This document shows, piece after piece, positions 1-9,600 of a DNA stretch of 64,000 nucleotides. Each line of letters begins with the position of its first letter. Position 1 is the stretch's first letter. The stretch is from contig NZ_JAABOK010000009.1 of the NCBI RefSeq assembly GCF_009928525.1, positions 124,001 through 188,000 of the forward strand, in the 5' to 3' direction. Source of the stretch: Chitinophaga solisilvae. Its GTDB lineage: Bacteria; Bacteroidota; Bacteroidia; Chitinophagales; Chitinophagaceae. A program made the translations under genes and the position numbers. Below the pieces are notes generated by a model. The model was given only the letters and a program-made list of their open reading frames with translations. It ran no database searches and was not told the DNA's origin.

Positions 1-1190
1 CCAGGCAGTCGTACCTGGCGATGCACTGGAAAGCCCTGGACCCGTCCAATGAACTGAAGACATTTATACAGCTGAATAAGGCGCGTAATTACGATGATTA
101 CCTCGCTGCCATCACACACTTCACCTGTCCGGCACAAAACTTCGTATTTGCCGCAAAAGACGGCGATATTGCCATCTGGCATAACGGGCAGTTCCCGGTA
201 CGCTGGAAGGATCAGGGTAAATGGGTGATGCCCGGCGATGATAGCACCTACGCGTGGCAGGGATATATTCCGCATGACGAGCTGCCGCATATCAAAAATC
301 CGGTGCGCGGGTTTGTCAGCTCCGCCAACCAGCGTCCGACGGATAATACCTATCCATATGCATTATACGGTGAGTTCGATGTGTACCGCGGTATCCGCAT
401 TAATCAGCAGCTGACGCAGATGAGCAGCATCACCCCGCAGGATATGATGACGTTGCAGAATGACTACAAGAATCTTTTTGCAGCAGCGGCGATGCCTGTC
501 CTCGCCAGGCACCTGGATACGGCAGCCCTTACGCCGGAGCAGAAGCCTTTCTGGGAGCAGCTTTCCCGCTGGGATTATGTCAGCTCGCCGGACAGCAAGG
601 CCGCAGTAATCTTCAACTGTTTCTGGGAGGCTTTGTCAGACACCATCTGGAATGATGAAGTACATCCGAAAGACAGCACCATCATCTCCAATCCGCATCC
701 TGTCACCACGCTGAACCTGCTGCAGCATGATACTGCCTTCCGCTTTATTGATAACATCAATACCCCACAGAAGGAAACGTTGTCAGAGCTGGTGCAGGGC
801 GCTTTCATCCGTGCGCTGCAGGATGTTACCAGATTCAACAAGGCCGGCAGACTGGAGCTGGGTAAAGCCCGCGGTACGGACATACGTCATCTTACCCGCG
901 CTATTCCCGCATTCAGCGCCATGAACCTGAATACCGGCGGGGGCCGGCATATCGTGAATGCGACGAAGAAAAACCACGGTCCTTCCTGGCGTATGGTAGT
1001 ACAGCTCAGCGACAAAACTGAAGCCTATGGTATCTATCCCGGCGGACAGAGTGGTAATCCGGGAAGTCCGTACTATGATAATGCGGTGAATGACTGGGTA
1101 GCGGGCAAGTATTACCTGCTGCACATCTTTGATGAAAAAGAAAAAGATGACCCGCTAATCCGCTACAAGATTGAGTTTGCAGGCAAATAG
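1..1190 (+). CDS. Penicillin acylase family protein, C-terminal part (5' truncated by window edge)
   Basis: The frame is open from the first bases (codons from position 3), so the gene begins upstream and the first ATG at 21 is not the start. About 395 residues remain and correspond to the beta-chain C-terminal half of penicillin acylase/Ntn-hydrolase family proteins, which cleave amide bonds in the periplasm after self-processing. Supporting features are an IAIWHNGQFPVRW segment, GFVSSANQRPTD, and a late GGGRHIVNATKKNHGPSWRMVV stretch followed by YPGGQSGNPGSPYYDN, typical of the family's C-terminus. The catalytic Ser and signal peptide lie outside the window. GC-rich codon use matches the chromosomal backbone. 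The substrate cannot be inferred; homologues are often acyl-homoserine lactone or beta-lactam acylases. Confidence 0.88.
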   Translation, partial: RQSYLAMHWKALDPSNELKTFIQLNKARNYDDYLAAITHFTCPAQNFVFAAKDGDIAIWHNGQFPVRWKDQGKWVMPGDDSTYAWQGYIPHDELPHIKNPVRGFVSSANQRPTDNTYPYALYGEFDVYRGIRINQQLTQMSSITPQDMMTLQNDYKNLFAAAAMPVLARHLDTAALTPEQKPFWEQLSRWDYVSSPDSKAAVIFNCFWEALSDTIWNDEVHPKDSTIISNPHPVTTLNLLQHDTAFRFIDNINTPQKETLSELVQGAFIRALQDVTRFNKAGRLELGKARGTDIRHLTRAIPAFSAMNLNTGGGRHIVNATKKNHGPSWRMVVQLSDKTEAYGIYPGGQSGNPGSPYYDNAVNDWVAGKYYLLHIFDEKEKDDPLIRYKIEFAGK

Positions 1191-1210
1191 AGAAAAAATT
1201 TTCATTAATA

Positions 1211-1241
1211 TTTGGTTGGAATTGAATAATTCCTATCTTTG
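1211..1241 (+). promoter_or_regulatory. Bacteroidetes-type promoter of tRNA-Lys
   Basis: A TTTG (-33 type) at 1211-1214 and TATCTTTG (-7 type, consensus TANNTTTG) at 1234-1241 are separated by 19 bp. They sit 24 bp upstream of the tRNA. This is the classic promoter layout of this phylum. Confidence 0.75.
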
Positions 1242-1265
1242 CACTCCGTTAAACAAAAACGGAAT

Positions 1266-1338
1266 GATTCCGTAGCTCAGTTGGTAGAGCAATACACTTT
1301 TAATGTATGGGTCCTGGGTTCGAGTCCCAGCGGGATCA
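1266..1338 (+). tRNA. tRNA-Lys (anticodon TTT)
   Basis: The acceptor stem GATTCCG (1266-1272) pairs with CGGGATC (1331-1337), followed by discriminator A at 1338. The D-arm contains AGCTCAGTTGGTAGAGC. The anticodon stem ATACA/TGTAT encloses loop CTTTTAA, giving anticodon TTT. The T-arm contains GGTTCGAGTCCC. CCA is not encoded. The gene marks the left edge of the accessory island, and tRNA 3' ends are common integrase targets. Confidence 0.97.
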
Positions 1339-1347
1339 CGGAGATTT

Positions 1348-1385
1348 AAAAGGCTTCAGAACTTATTAGTTTTGAAGCCTTTTTT
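1348..1385 (+). terminator. Rho-independent terminator of tRNA-Lys
   Basis: AGGCTTCA (1351-1358) pairs with TGAAGCCT (1373-1380), followed by a T-run. It lies 10 bp after the tRNA. Confidence 0.85.
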
Positions 1386-1447
1386 GGTTCGATATGTGAT
1401 CAACGAACTTGCGATAATCTCAACTTATTGATTTATATTAGGTATTC

Positions 1448-1466
1448 GGTTCGAGTACCATAAGGG
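1448..1466 (+). repeat. Degenerate tRNA T-arm/3'-end copy (att-like remnant 1)
   Basis: GGTTCGAGTACCATAAGGG resembles the T-arm and acceptor 3' strand of the tRNA-Lys 130 bp upstream. It shares the ACCATAAGG variant with the copy at 9947-9983. Inferred to be a relic of site-specific integration. Confidence 0.5.
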
Positions 1467-1469
1467 CAA

Positions 1470-1664
1470 TTAATGATACTTTGAACTCTGGCCGCTATCT
1501 CTTGCTTGCTCCGACTCATCAGAATTCAGAATTTGTTTTATGGACATTTCGGCCAGGTAATAAACTAACTCAAGAATTTTTTCTGCCTCTTTCTCTGATA
1601 CAGTTATTCCTCCATTTGCTAGTATGGATACTGCTTGCGCTGGTGTAAGTTTCTTCTCATTCAT
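1470..1664 (-). CDS. Small hypothetical protein (64 aa)
   Basis: A 64-residue predicted cytoplasmic protein beginning MNEKKLTPAQAVSILANGG, with amphipathic helices (SEKEAEKILELVYYLAEMSI) and a polar tail. It has no recognisable catalytic motif. Small proteins with the same 'K-hT-x-E/Q-A-hxhL…GhxVs' pattern recur in Bacteroidota next to restriction or mobile genes, from memory; a search would be needed to confirm. It is divergent from the HTH gene at 1833, with a 168-bp shared intergenic region. A role as a small partner or transcription-coupled protein of the restriction locus is possible but unproven. Confidence 0.55.
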   Translation of the reverse strand: MNEKKLTPAQAVSILANGGITVSEKEAEKILELVYYLAEMSIKQILNSDESEQARDSGQSSKYH

Positions 1665-1832
1665 AAATTTAAATTCCTTTTTAAATATTTTGGTTCATGT
1701 TGTAGTCTTCAGTTTTGAATATGATGTCAGTTAAGATTAATAAAAAAAGAGTATTAACTTCTTGGTAGAAAGGCCTTTTTGTCTATATTAATTATTAAAT
1801 TTACCGACTTTTGACAAGTCAAAATAAGGATA

Positions 1833-2126
1833 ATGGGCACTCAATTTGGTTTGCGGATTAAAGAACTTCGTGAAAGGCAAGGGTTACTGCAACGTCAGGT
1901 GGCTGCGCTACTTGAGATCGACACTCCGTTATATAGTAAAATTGAAAGAGGTGAACGAATTGCCAAAAAGGAAGTAGCTGGTCGTCTTGCTTCCATCCTA
2001 ATGGCTGACGAAAAGCAGTTATTGACACTTTGGCTAGCTGATCAGGTATACGATGTAGTAAAAGATGAGCTGCAGGCTGGGGATGCGCTGAAAACGGTGT
2101 CGAAAAAACTAAAAGGAAAGATTTGA
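1833..2126 (+). CDS. XRE-family helix-turn-helix regulator of the restriction locus
   Basis: A 97-residue protein with an N-terminal XRE HTH: IKELRERQGLLQRQVAALL, then a recognition segment followed by LYSKIERGERIAKKEVAGRLA (about residues 8-60). The C-terminal helix (KDELQAGDALKTVSKKLKGK) may be for dimerisation. It lies 74 bp upstream of hsdM on the same strand. The likely role is control of methylase/endonuclease expression, analogous to C-proteins, so that DNA is methylated before restriction starts. That role is inferred from position. Confidence 0.85.
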   Translation: MGTQFGLRIKELRERQGLLQRQVAALLEIDTPLYSKIERGERIAKKEVAGRLASILMADEKQLLTLWLADQVYDVVKDELQAGDALKTVSKKLKGKI

Positions 2127-2200
2127 TGAAAAATATCTGTATTCATCAAAATGAATTGAAGAATAAAATTGATTAAAATAGAAATACACTACAATTATTC

Positions 2201-4171
2201 ATGTCAAACCATAATAATCATATCAATTTCATCTGGCAGATTGCCGATTTACTTCGTGGACCATATCGCCCACCACAGTATGAACGTGTAATGCTCCCAA
2301 TGACCGTACTCCGACGTTTTGATTGTGTATTATATCAAACTAAAGATGAGGTAGTCAGCAATTACGATAAGCTTAAAAGTAGGTTGGATGGCGAGGCTTT
2401 GGATGCCAAGCTTAATAAAGTATCTGGACAAAAGTTCCATAATCATTCTCCCTTTACTTTTGAAAAATTAAAGGGGGCACCGGATTCCATTGCTAAAGAT
2501 TTGGTGAGTTATATTCAGGGCTTCTCGGCCAATGTGCGCCGTATTTTTGAATACTTTGAATTTGAAAAGGAAATTGAAAAAATGAACGAGGCTAATATTT
2601 TATATCTCGTTGTTTCCCAATTTAGCAAGGTTGATTTGCATCCTAGTCAGGTATCGAATATTGAGATGGGCCTTATTTTTGAAAACCTTATCCGCAGATT
2701 TAATGAATTGGCTAACGAAACAGCCGGGGATCACTTTACTCCCCGAGAGGTTATCAAACTAATGGTAAACCTCTTATTCATGAATGATGACGCTTTGCTT
2801 TCCACTCCCGGAACTGTTCGGAAAATGCTGGATCCTACCTGTGGGACGGGTGGTATGCTTGCTGAAGCCCAAAAGTATATTAAAGATCATCACGCTGAGG
2901 CAATGCTTTATACTTACGGGCAAGATTACAACAAGAGGGCATTCGCTACGGCAGCTTCCGACATGCTGATTAAGGAAGTAGCTCATAATGGGATGGGTGA
3001 GAATATTAAGTATGGAGACAGCTTAATCGATGACCAGTTTGAAGGTAAAACGTTTGATTATCTCATTGCCAATCCCCCTTTTGGCGTTGATTGGAAGAAG
3101 CAACAAAAAGAAATAGTAAGGGAACATGAGAAACAGGGATTTAGTGGTCGTTTTGGAGCGGGACTTCCTCGGGTGAATGACGGTGCCTTGTTATTCCTGC
3201 AGCACATGATCAGCAAGTTTGAAAAGGTTGATGAAAAGAAACAGAAATATGGTTCTCGCCTGGCAGTAGTTTTTAGCGGTTCCCCTATGTTTTCGGGAGG
3301 AGCTGGATCAGGAGAAAGTAATATCCGTCGCTGGATAATTGAAAACGACTGGCTTGAAGCTATTGTAGCCTTACCGGAACAGATGTACTATAATACTGGT
3401 ATTGGTACTTACATCTGGGTGTTGACGAATAGAAAGTCAAAAGAACGTAAAGGAACAATACAACTCGTGAATGCCCGAGAATATTATGTGCCAATGCGTA
3501 AGAGTATGGGCAGCAAAAGACGCAAGCTGGGTGAAGTAGAAGAAAGCGAACCGGATCATATCGAAAAATTGGTTCAGCTATATGGAAGGTTTGGAGAAAG
3601 CGGTGACTCTAAGATTTTCCGCAATGAACAGTTTGGTTACACGCGTGTTACGGTGGAACGTCCTTTGCGCTTACGCTATCAAATGACTTTTGAAGATAAA
3701 GCCCGCTTCTTGGATGGGTTACCTCATTTGTTGGACGATATCGAAACTATTGACAAGGAAATAGGAAGAGAACAATTATTGGATTGGAATGCTGCCGATA
3801 AAAAAATACGCAATATCCTGAAGAAAATCGGTTCCGGATGGAAAGCCACGGAATTCAAATTTTTTCGGGATGTATTTACCAAAAAAGATCCGAAAGCAGC
3901 CAAGGTGTTAAAAAGCAAAAATGAATACGAGCCGGATGCGGATTTACGAGACTTTATAAATATTCATCTAGATCAAGATATTGACAAATATTTCCACTCA
4001 GAAATATTACCAAACGTATCTGATGCTTGGATGGATCGATCTAAAGACAAAGTTGGCTATGAAATCAATTTCAATAGGTTGTTCTATCAGGGGCAGAATA
4101 TCAGAAGGCTCAATAGTATCAACCAAGAATTGAATAAAATAGAAAAAGAAATACTATTACTAATTAAATAG
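2201..4171 (+). CDS. hsdM: Type I restriction-modification DNA methyltransferase subunit HsdM
   Basis: A 656-residue N6-adenine methyltransferase. It has an N-terminal HsdM helical domain (about 10-150), the SAM-binding motif I DPTCGTGGM at residue 211 onward, and catalytic motif IV NPPFGVDW at residue 291 onward. The C-terminal 200 residues are longer than in the minimal family and helical, as in HsdM subunits that contact HsdS. It forms M2S and R2M2S complexes that protect and cleave DNA. It is 9 bp upstream of hsdS and shares an operon with hsdR. The start ATG at 2201 opens with MSNHNNHINFIWQIADLLRG, typical of the family. Confidence 0.96.
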   Translation: MSNHNNHINFIWQIADLLRGPYRPPQYERVMLPMTVLRRFDCVLYQTKDEVVSNYDKLKSRLDGEALDAKLNKVSGQKFHNHSPFTFEKLKGAPDSIAKDLVSYIQGFSANVRRIFEYFEFEKEIEKMNEANILYLVVSQFSKVDLHPSQVSNIEMGLIFENLIRRFNELANETAGDHFTPREVIKLMVNLLFMNDDALLSTPGTVRKMLDPTCGTGGMLAEAQKYIKDHHAEAMLYTYGQDYNKRAFATAASDMLIKEVAHNGMGENIKYGDSLIDDQFEGKTFDYLIANPPFGVDWKKQQKEIVREHEKQGFSGRFGAGLPRVNDGALLFLQHMISKFEKVDEKKQKYGSRLAVVFSGSPMFSGGAGSGESNIRRWIIENDWLEAIVALPEQMYYNTGIGTYIWVLTNRKSKERKGTIQLVNAREYYVPMRKSMGSKRRKLGEVEESEPDHIEKLVQLYGRFGESGDSKIFRNEQFGYTRVTVERPLRLRYQMTFEDKARFLDGLPHLLDDIETIDKEIGREQLLDWNAADKKIRNILKKIGSGWKATEFKFFRDVFTKKDPKAAKVLKSKNEYEPDADLRDFINIHLDQDIDKYFHSEILPNVSDAWMDRSKDKVGYEINFNRLFYQGQNIRRLNSINQELNKIEKEILLLIK

Positions 4172-4180
4172 CTGCAATAA

Positions 4181-4762
4181 ATGGGAAGTCAAAAGATTCA
4201 GCTTAGGTTTTTATTTGATATTTACGCGGGTTCTACTCCTGAAACGGGGAAAGGGTATTATTGGGATGGCGATATTCCGTGGATAACACCAGAAGACATT
4301 AGTAATATTAATGGATATAAAATTTTTGACACGAAAAGAAAAATTACTGATGAAGGCTATGAAAGCTCTGGTGTCAAATTAGCCCCCAAAGATTCAATAG
4401 TTATTACGAAACGAGCCCCTATTGGAAATCTAGCTATTCTTGGAATTGATGCTTGTTGTAATCAAGGCTGTTTGTTATTAGTTCCACAAAAAGAGTTAAT
4501 ACCCGAGTACTATTATTTCTATTTGTTACTAAATGTTCCATTACTACAATCTTTAGGTAGAGGATCAACTTTCATGGAATTAAGTTTAGATGATTTAAAA
4601 TCTTTACATGTGCCAAAAGTGCCGATAGAGATTCAGCGTGAAACGGTTTTAAATATTCAAAGTGAAATAGGTAAAATTGACAAGTTACTTTCTCTAAAGG
4701 AGCAACAATTAGTTCTATTAAATGAAAAGCGTGTTTCCATAATTATGGAAAATATTAAATAA
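4181..4762 (+). CDS. hsdS: Type I restriction specificity subunit HsdS, half-length (single TRD)
   Basis: A 193-residue HsdS-like protein, about half the usual 380-450. It has one target-recognition domain (GSTPETGKGYYWDGDIPWITPEDI, ITKRAPIGNLAIL, NQGCLLLVPQ) and one conserved-region helix (IQRETVLNIQSEIGKIDKLLSLKEQQLVLLNEKR). Known half-S subunits homodimerise and recognise a palindromic bipartite site. The reading frame is intact with a normal stop, and only 6 bp separate it from the next gene, so a natural half-S is more likely than a frameshift. Loss of a second TRD during insertion of the downstream ATPase/HNH pair is the alternative. Confidence 0.9.
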   Translation: MGSQKIQLRFLFDIYAGSTPETGKGYYWDGDIPWITPEDISNINGYKIFDTKRKITDEGYESSGVKLAPKDSIVITKRAPIGNLAILGIDACCNQGCLLLVPQKELIPEYYYFYLLLNVPLLQSLGRGSTFMELSLDDLKSLHVPKVPIEIQRETVLNIQSEIGKIDKLLSLKEQQLVLLNEKRVSIIMENIK

Positions 4763-4768
4763 CCAAAA

Positions 4769-6007
4769 ATGATTTTAAAAAAAATTCACATCACCAATCT
4801 CAGAGCTTATTCAGAAGCCGAGTTTGAATTTCAACCAGGTATGAACTTATTGGTTGGTATTAATGGTGTGGGTAAAACTACAGCATTAGAAGCATTACGG
4901 ATTTGTCTGTCACAGATTCAGCCTGAAATAACTGCTTCCACAAATAAAAAAGAGAATTTTTCGGCAAATGAAATAAAAATAGGAAATGAAAGTCTTAAGG
5001 TTATTTGTGATTTTGAACTTTCAAATCAACCTGTCAAATTAGAGATTGATTTCAAATATGAGACTACTACCAGTAAGCCCAAAATCACTTTCTTACCCGA
5101 ACTTGAAAAATTATCTCCTCTTTTAAGTTTGGAGGAAATTCAACCCATTGGTATTTTCTTTTCAACCCGTCGTTCTTTGATGGTTGATCGGGAACCAACA
5201 AAAGCTATGAGCGCAGGTGGACAAGCTGCAGCCTTTGCAGATGCACTATCAGGTAATCGCGAATTTAATCTTAGAATATTCACCGATTGGATCAGAACCC
5301 AGATGGTACTTGGGAAGGAAAATCCGGACACTCTAAAAAGTGTAGAAGTTTTAAGTGAAGCTATTTACCGTTTTCTGCCGGGTTTCTCCAACCTGCAATT
5401 AAAAAACGAAGATGATAAATACACACTCACAATTGACAAAGGAAAAACGACACTAAATATTGATCAATTATCTGATGGGGAACGAGGTGTGCTCTCTTTG
5501 GTGATGGATATTTCCCGTCGATTATATCAAGCGAACCCTGGCTTGAAAGATCCTTTAAAAGAAGGTAAAGCAATAATATTAATTGATGAGTTGGATTTGC
5601 ATTTACATCCTAAATGGCAGCGCTCTATAGTTGAAAATCTTACCAGGATTTTTCCTAATTGTCAGTTTATTGTATCAACACACTCTCCTCAAATTATCGG
5701 AGAGGTCAAACCAAATTCCATTACTATAATTGACAACGGGACAAATAAACCAGCAAGTTCTTTTGGGATGGATTCCAACAGGGTTTTGGAGGAAATACTT
5801 GATGCTCCTCCCAGAAATGAAAAAGTGAATGAGCTATTAAATTCATTATACAAATTCATTGATGACGAGAAACTCCATGATGCCAAAGAACAGATAGGCA
5901 AACTGATATTGATTTTGGGGCCAGATGATCCGGAAGTTACGCGTTCCTCTACAATGATCAGTTTTTTAGAAGATGAATTAGCCGATGAGACAGATAACAA
6001 AGATTAA
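4769..6007 (+). CDS. AAA/ABC-type ATPase, Septu PtuA-like
   Basis: A 412-residue SMC/RecF-like ATPase. Walker A is GINGVGKTT (about residues 30-38), the signature-like LSDGERG at 234-240, and Walker B LIDELDLHLHP around 271-281. The D-loop/H-loop region is FIVSTHSPQI. The C-terminal tail is helical. It overlaps the next gene by 23 bp, and that gene encodes an HNH nuclease. Such ATPase/HNH pairs are the two components of the Septu anti-phage system (PtuA/PtuB), in which ATPase oligomers hold the nuclease and sense infection. OLD-type nucleases are excluded because no TOPRIM domain follows. The assignment rests on domain pairing, and its place between hsdS and hsdR is unusual. Confidence 0.82.
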   Translation: MILKKIHITNLRAYSEAEFEFQPGMNLLVGINGVGKTTALEALRICLSQIQPEITASTNKKENFSANEIKIGNESLKVICDFELSNQPVKLEIDFKYETTTSKPKITFLPELEKLSPLLSLEEIQPIGIFFSTRRSLMVDREPTKAMSAGGQAAAFADALSGNREFNLRIFTDWIRTQMVLGKENPDTLKSVEVLSEAIYRFLPGFSNLQLKNEDDKYTLTIDKGKTTLNIDQLSDGERGVLSLVMDISRRLYQANPGLKDPLKEGKAIILIDELDLHLHPKWQRSIVENLTRIFPNCQFIVSTHSPQIIGEVKPNSITIIDNGTNKPASSFGMDSNRVLEEILDAPPRNEKVNELLNSLYKFIDDEKLHDAKEQIGKLILILGPDDPEVTRSSTMISFLEDELADETDNKD

Positions 6008-6614
6008 AGAACCCAATAGTCTTACGAAGCATCGGCAACAAGTACATGCTGATTACGATAATTATGCAGAAAAGGACGAAGTAAGAAATAGTACTTGTAC
6101 CGAGCAGCGAGGCATTTGCTGCTATTGTATGGGAAGCATAAGTCCAGATTTCAATCATATGAAAATTGAGCATTTTAAATGTCAGGAAAACTTTCCAAAA
6201 GAACAGTTGAAGTACTACAATTTATTAGGTGCATGTAAGGGTAACGAAGGTCGACCTGAAAAAGAACAGCATTGTGATACTTTTAAGGGAAAGAAAGTCT
6301 TGACATTCTATCCATGCGATACCAAGAGAAATATAGGGGATATGCTTGAATATAATAATGATGGAAGTATAAGCTCGAAAAACGAAACATTAAATTCAGA
6401 ACTGGAAAGCGTACTAAATTTAAATGTGTCCAAACTAAAAGCAGCCAGAAAAGGTGTCTTGGATGGCTTCAAAGAGACTTTACTAAAAAGAGGTGCATTG
6501 CATAAAGCCACGCTCGTAAGATGGTTAGCTGATTGGGAAGGCACCTCTCATCAAGGTAATTTAAAGCCATACTGTATGGTAGTTGCCTATTGGATAAGAA
6601 AAAGATTAAATTGA
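5985..6614 (+). CDS. HNH endonuclease, Septu PtuB-like (TIGR02646-type)
   Basis: A 209-residue protein with a zinc-finger HNH fold: C45-C48 in RGICCYCMG, H63 in KIEHF, Y78-N79 in KYYNLLGACKG, C84, and H96-C97-D98. This order (CxxC…IEHF…YxNLxxAC…HCDxxKG) is the pattern of the TIGR02646/retron-associated HNH family that acts as the nuclease of Septu (PtuB) and some retrons. It overlaps the ATPase frame, so translation is probably coupled. hsdR follows after 7 bp. It probably degrades nucleic acid when activated by the ATPase; no retron reverse transcriptase is nearby. Confidence 0.85.
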   Translation: MRQITKIKEPNSLTKHRQQVHADYDNYAEKDEVRNSTCTEQRGICCYCMGSISPDFNHMKIEHFKCQENFPKEQLKYYNLLGACKGNEGRPEKEQHCDTFKGKKVLTFYPCDTKRNIGDMLEYNNDGSISSKNETLNSELESVLNLNVSKLKAARKGVLDGFKETLLKRGALHKATLVRWLADWEGTSHQGNLKPYCMVVAYWIRKRLN

Positions 6615-6621
6615 TTTGCTC

Positions 6622-9600
6622 ATGAGTCAGTTATATACCAAAGAATCAGCTTTCGAAACCGTTATTGAATCTTCTCTATTGAATAATGGCTATCAAGCCG
6701 TTGATCGTAAAGGCTTCGATAAGGAAATGGCCCTATTCCCGAAAGTGGTTTTGGAATTTATTAAAACCACGCAACTGAAAGAATGGACTAAGCTAGAATC
6801 GCTGCTCGGTGATAATATCGAAAACCAGGTAATACAGGATTTATGTAAATGGATGGATCTATATGGGTCTTTAGCTACTTTGAGGCATGGCTTTAAGTGT
6901 TATGGGCGGCTTTTGCATGTGGCGTTCTTCAAAGCGGCTCATACGATGAATCCGGAATTAGAGCAGCAGTATGCCGATAATATCTTAGGAATCACCCGTC
7001 AGTTGCAGTACTCCACTCATAATACCAACTCATTGGATACTGTTTTAAGCTTAAATGGTGTTCCAATTGCTACTGTGGAGCTTAAAAACCCCATGACCTC
7101 GCAAACAGTAGAACACGCCAAAAAACAATACCAGCAGGATCGTGATCCACGGGAATTGTTTTTTGAATTCAAAAAGAGGACGCTGGTTCATTTTGCAGTA
7201 GATACTGAACAGGTATATATGACTACACGCCTTGCCGGGAACGCTACCTATTTTCTACCTTTCAACAAAGGGGATAACGGAGGTGCAGGTAATCCAGCAG
7301 ATTCGGTAGGCAGAACATATCGCACTTCCTATTTATGGGAAGAAATATTGGAACGAAACAGTTTTTTAGACTTGTTGGCTCGTTTTATACATCTCCAGGT
7401 AGAAGAAAAACTGACAGATGAAGGCCGGAAGATAAAAAAAGAGATCCTGGTTTTCCCTCGCTATCATCAGTTGCAAGCGGTACGAAAATTAACTGCGGAT
7501 GCTCTGAACAATGGTGTTGGGAATAATTACTTGGTGGAACACTCTGCAGGAAGTGGTAAAAGCAATACAATTGCCTGGCTATCGCATCGGTTAGCGTCAT
7601 TACATCATACAGATAATACTAAAGTTTTTAATTCTGTAGTAGTGATTACAGACCGCGTTGTTTTAGACAAACAATTACAGGATACTATTTACCAGTTTGA
7701 GCATAAACGTGGCGTAGTAGAAAAAATTGAGGAAAGCTCACGACAACTGGCAAAAGCATTAGAAAACGGAGTACCTATCATTATTACCACACTTCAGAAA
7801 TTCCCTTTTGTTTCGCAGCAATTGGTAAAGCTGGCACAAGAAAGAGGTGAGCAAAGTTCAGGGGTATTAACTACCAAAAAATTTGCTGTAATTATTGATG
7901 AAGCACATAGCTCCCAAAGCGGCGAAACGGCAACTGATCTCAAAGAAGTTTTAGGCGGTAATCAGCTTGCGGAAGAAGCCAGAAAAAAGGCAACCGAAGA
8001 AGGGGCAGATACTATGGAGCGGCTTTATCGAAGTATGGCTAAAAGAGGAAAGCAAACTAACATTAGCTTCTTTGCTTTTACCGCTACACCGAAGCATAAA
8101 ACTTTAAAAATATTCGGTACAAACAATGAACCTTTTCACCGTTACACCATGCGCCAAGCCATTGAGGAAGGTTTTACCTTGGATGTTCTAAAGAACTATA
8201 CCACGTATGCGACGTACTATAAATTAGTAAAAGCGAGTGAAGAAGATCCGCAGGTAGAGCGTAAAAAAGCAGTAAAATCATTGGCACGTTTTCTTCGGCT
8301 GCATCCACATAATATAGCCCAGAAAACAGAAATCATGATTGAACATTTCCAGCTGGCTACACGGCACAAAATCGGTGGACATGCAAAAGCAATGGTCGTT
8401 ACTGGCTCCAGGCTGGAAGCAGTACGTTACAAACAAAGCTTTGATCAGTATATCAAAAGCAAGGGATATGACATCAAATCGTTGGTAGCTTTTTCAGGAG
8501 TGGTGACGGATGACAAGGTACAAGAAGTTATCTACACTGAAGAAGGAATGAACAATGGGGTAAAGGAAAAGGAATTGCCTGACAAGTTTGCAACTCCAGA
8601 ATATCATGTATTATTGGTAGCAGAAAAATACCAGACAGGTTTTGACCAACCGCTATTACATACCATGTATGTAGATAAACGTCTGGCAGGTATACAGGCG
8701 GTACAAACACTTTCCCGACTGAATCGTACCCACCCTTTAAAAGAAGATACGTTTGTACTAGATTTTATCAATGACAGAGAAGAAATAAAAGCAGCTTTTA
8801 AAATATACTATGAAGGGGCTGTAATTGGAGAAGAAGCAGACCCGGCGAGTATGTACCGCTTGCAACATCAATTGGATACTTCCGATATTTATATGAAGGA
8901 AGATGTTGAGCGTTTTTGTTTGATGTATTTTAAACCCAAAGAAAAACAAAGTGTGGCAGATCATGAAGGCATGAACGCTGCATTGGACCCGGCAGTATCC
9001 CGTTTTAAAATTCTTTTGCAGGACAATGAGGAAGAAGCCGAGCTATGGAGAGGTAAAGTTAACTCATTCCGAAATCTCTATGCTTTCTTGAGCCAGGTAA
9101 TCCCATATCAGGATTCTGATTTAGAGAAGTTGTTTATATTCCTGCGTTATCTTTCCCCTAAGTTACCTAAAAGAAATGCTGGGATTGATTACAATTTTGA
9201 CGATGTAGTTCGTTTGGAGTATTACCGTTTACAGAAAATAAGCGAGGGCTCTATCAGTTTGAACGAGCATAACAGATATGTATTGGACGGTCCCACAGAA
9301 GTGGGAACAGGAATTGTTAGAGAACCCGAAGTTCCATTTTCAAGATTAATAGATATTATTAATGAAAGATTTGGAACAGATTTTAACCAGGCGGATCAAT
9401 ACTTTTTTGATCAGTTGGTGGAAACTGCAATATTAGACGAAGCCATTATAAAAGCAGCTGAAGTAAATCCTGAAGATAAGTTTGAGCTTGTATTTAAAAA
9501 TCTTTTACAAAATCTTTTTATAGAGCGTATTGACCAGAACGAAGATATTTTTGCTCGCTTTATGAACGATCTTTCTTTTCAGAAAGTAGTAACGAATTGG

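Noticed and set aside
5140..5331. Small antisense frames inside the RM/Septu operon
   Set aside because: All are covered by well-supported plus-strand genes and have no start context or domains.
4769..6614. Retron (ATPase/HNH effector with reverse transcriptase)
   Set aside because: The HNH family also occurs in retrons, but no reverse transcriptase or msr/msd-like structure is present, so Septu-like is preferred.
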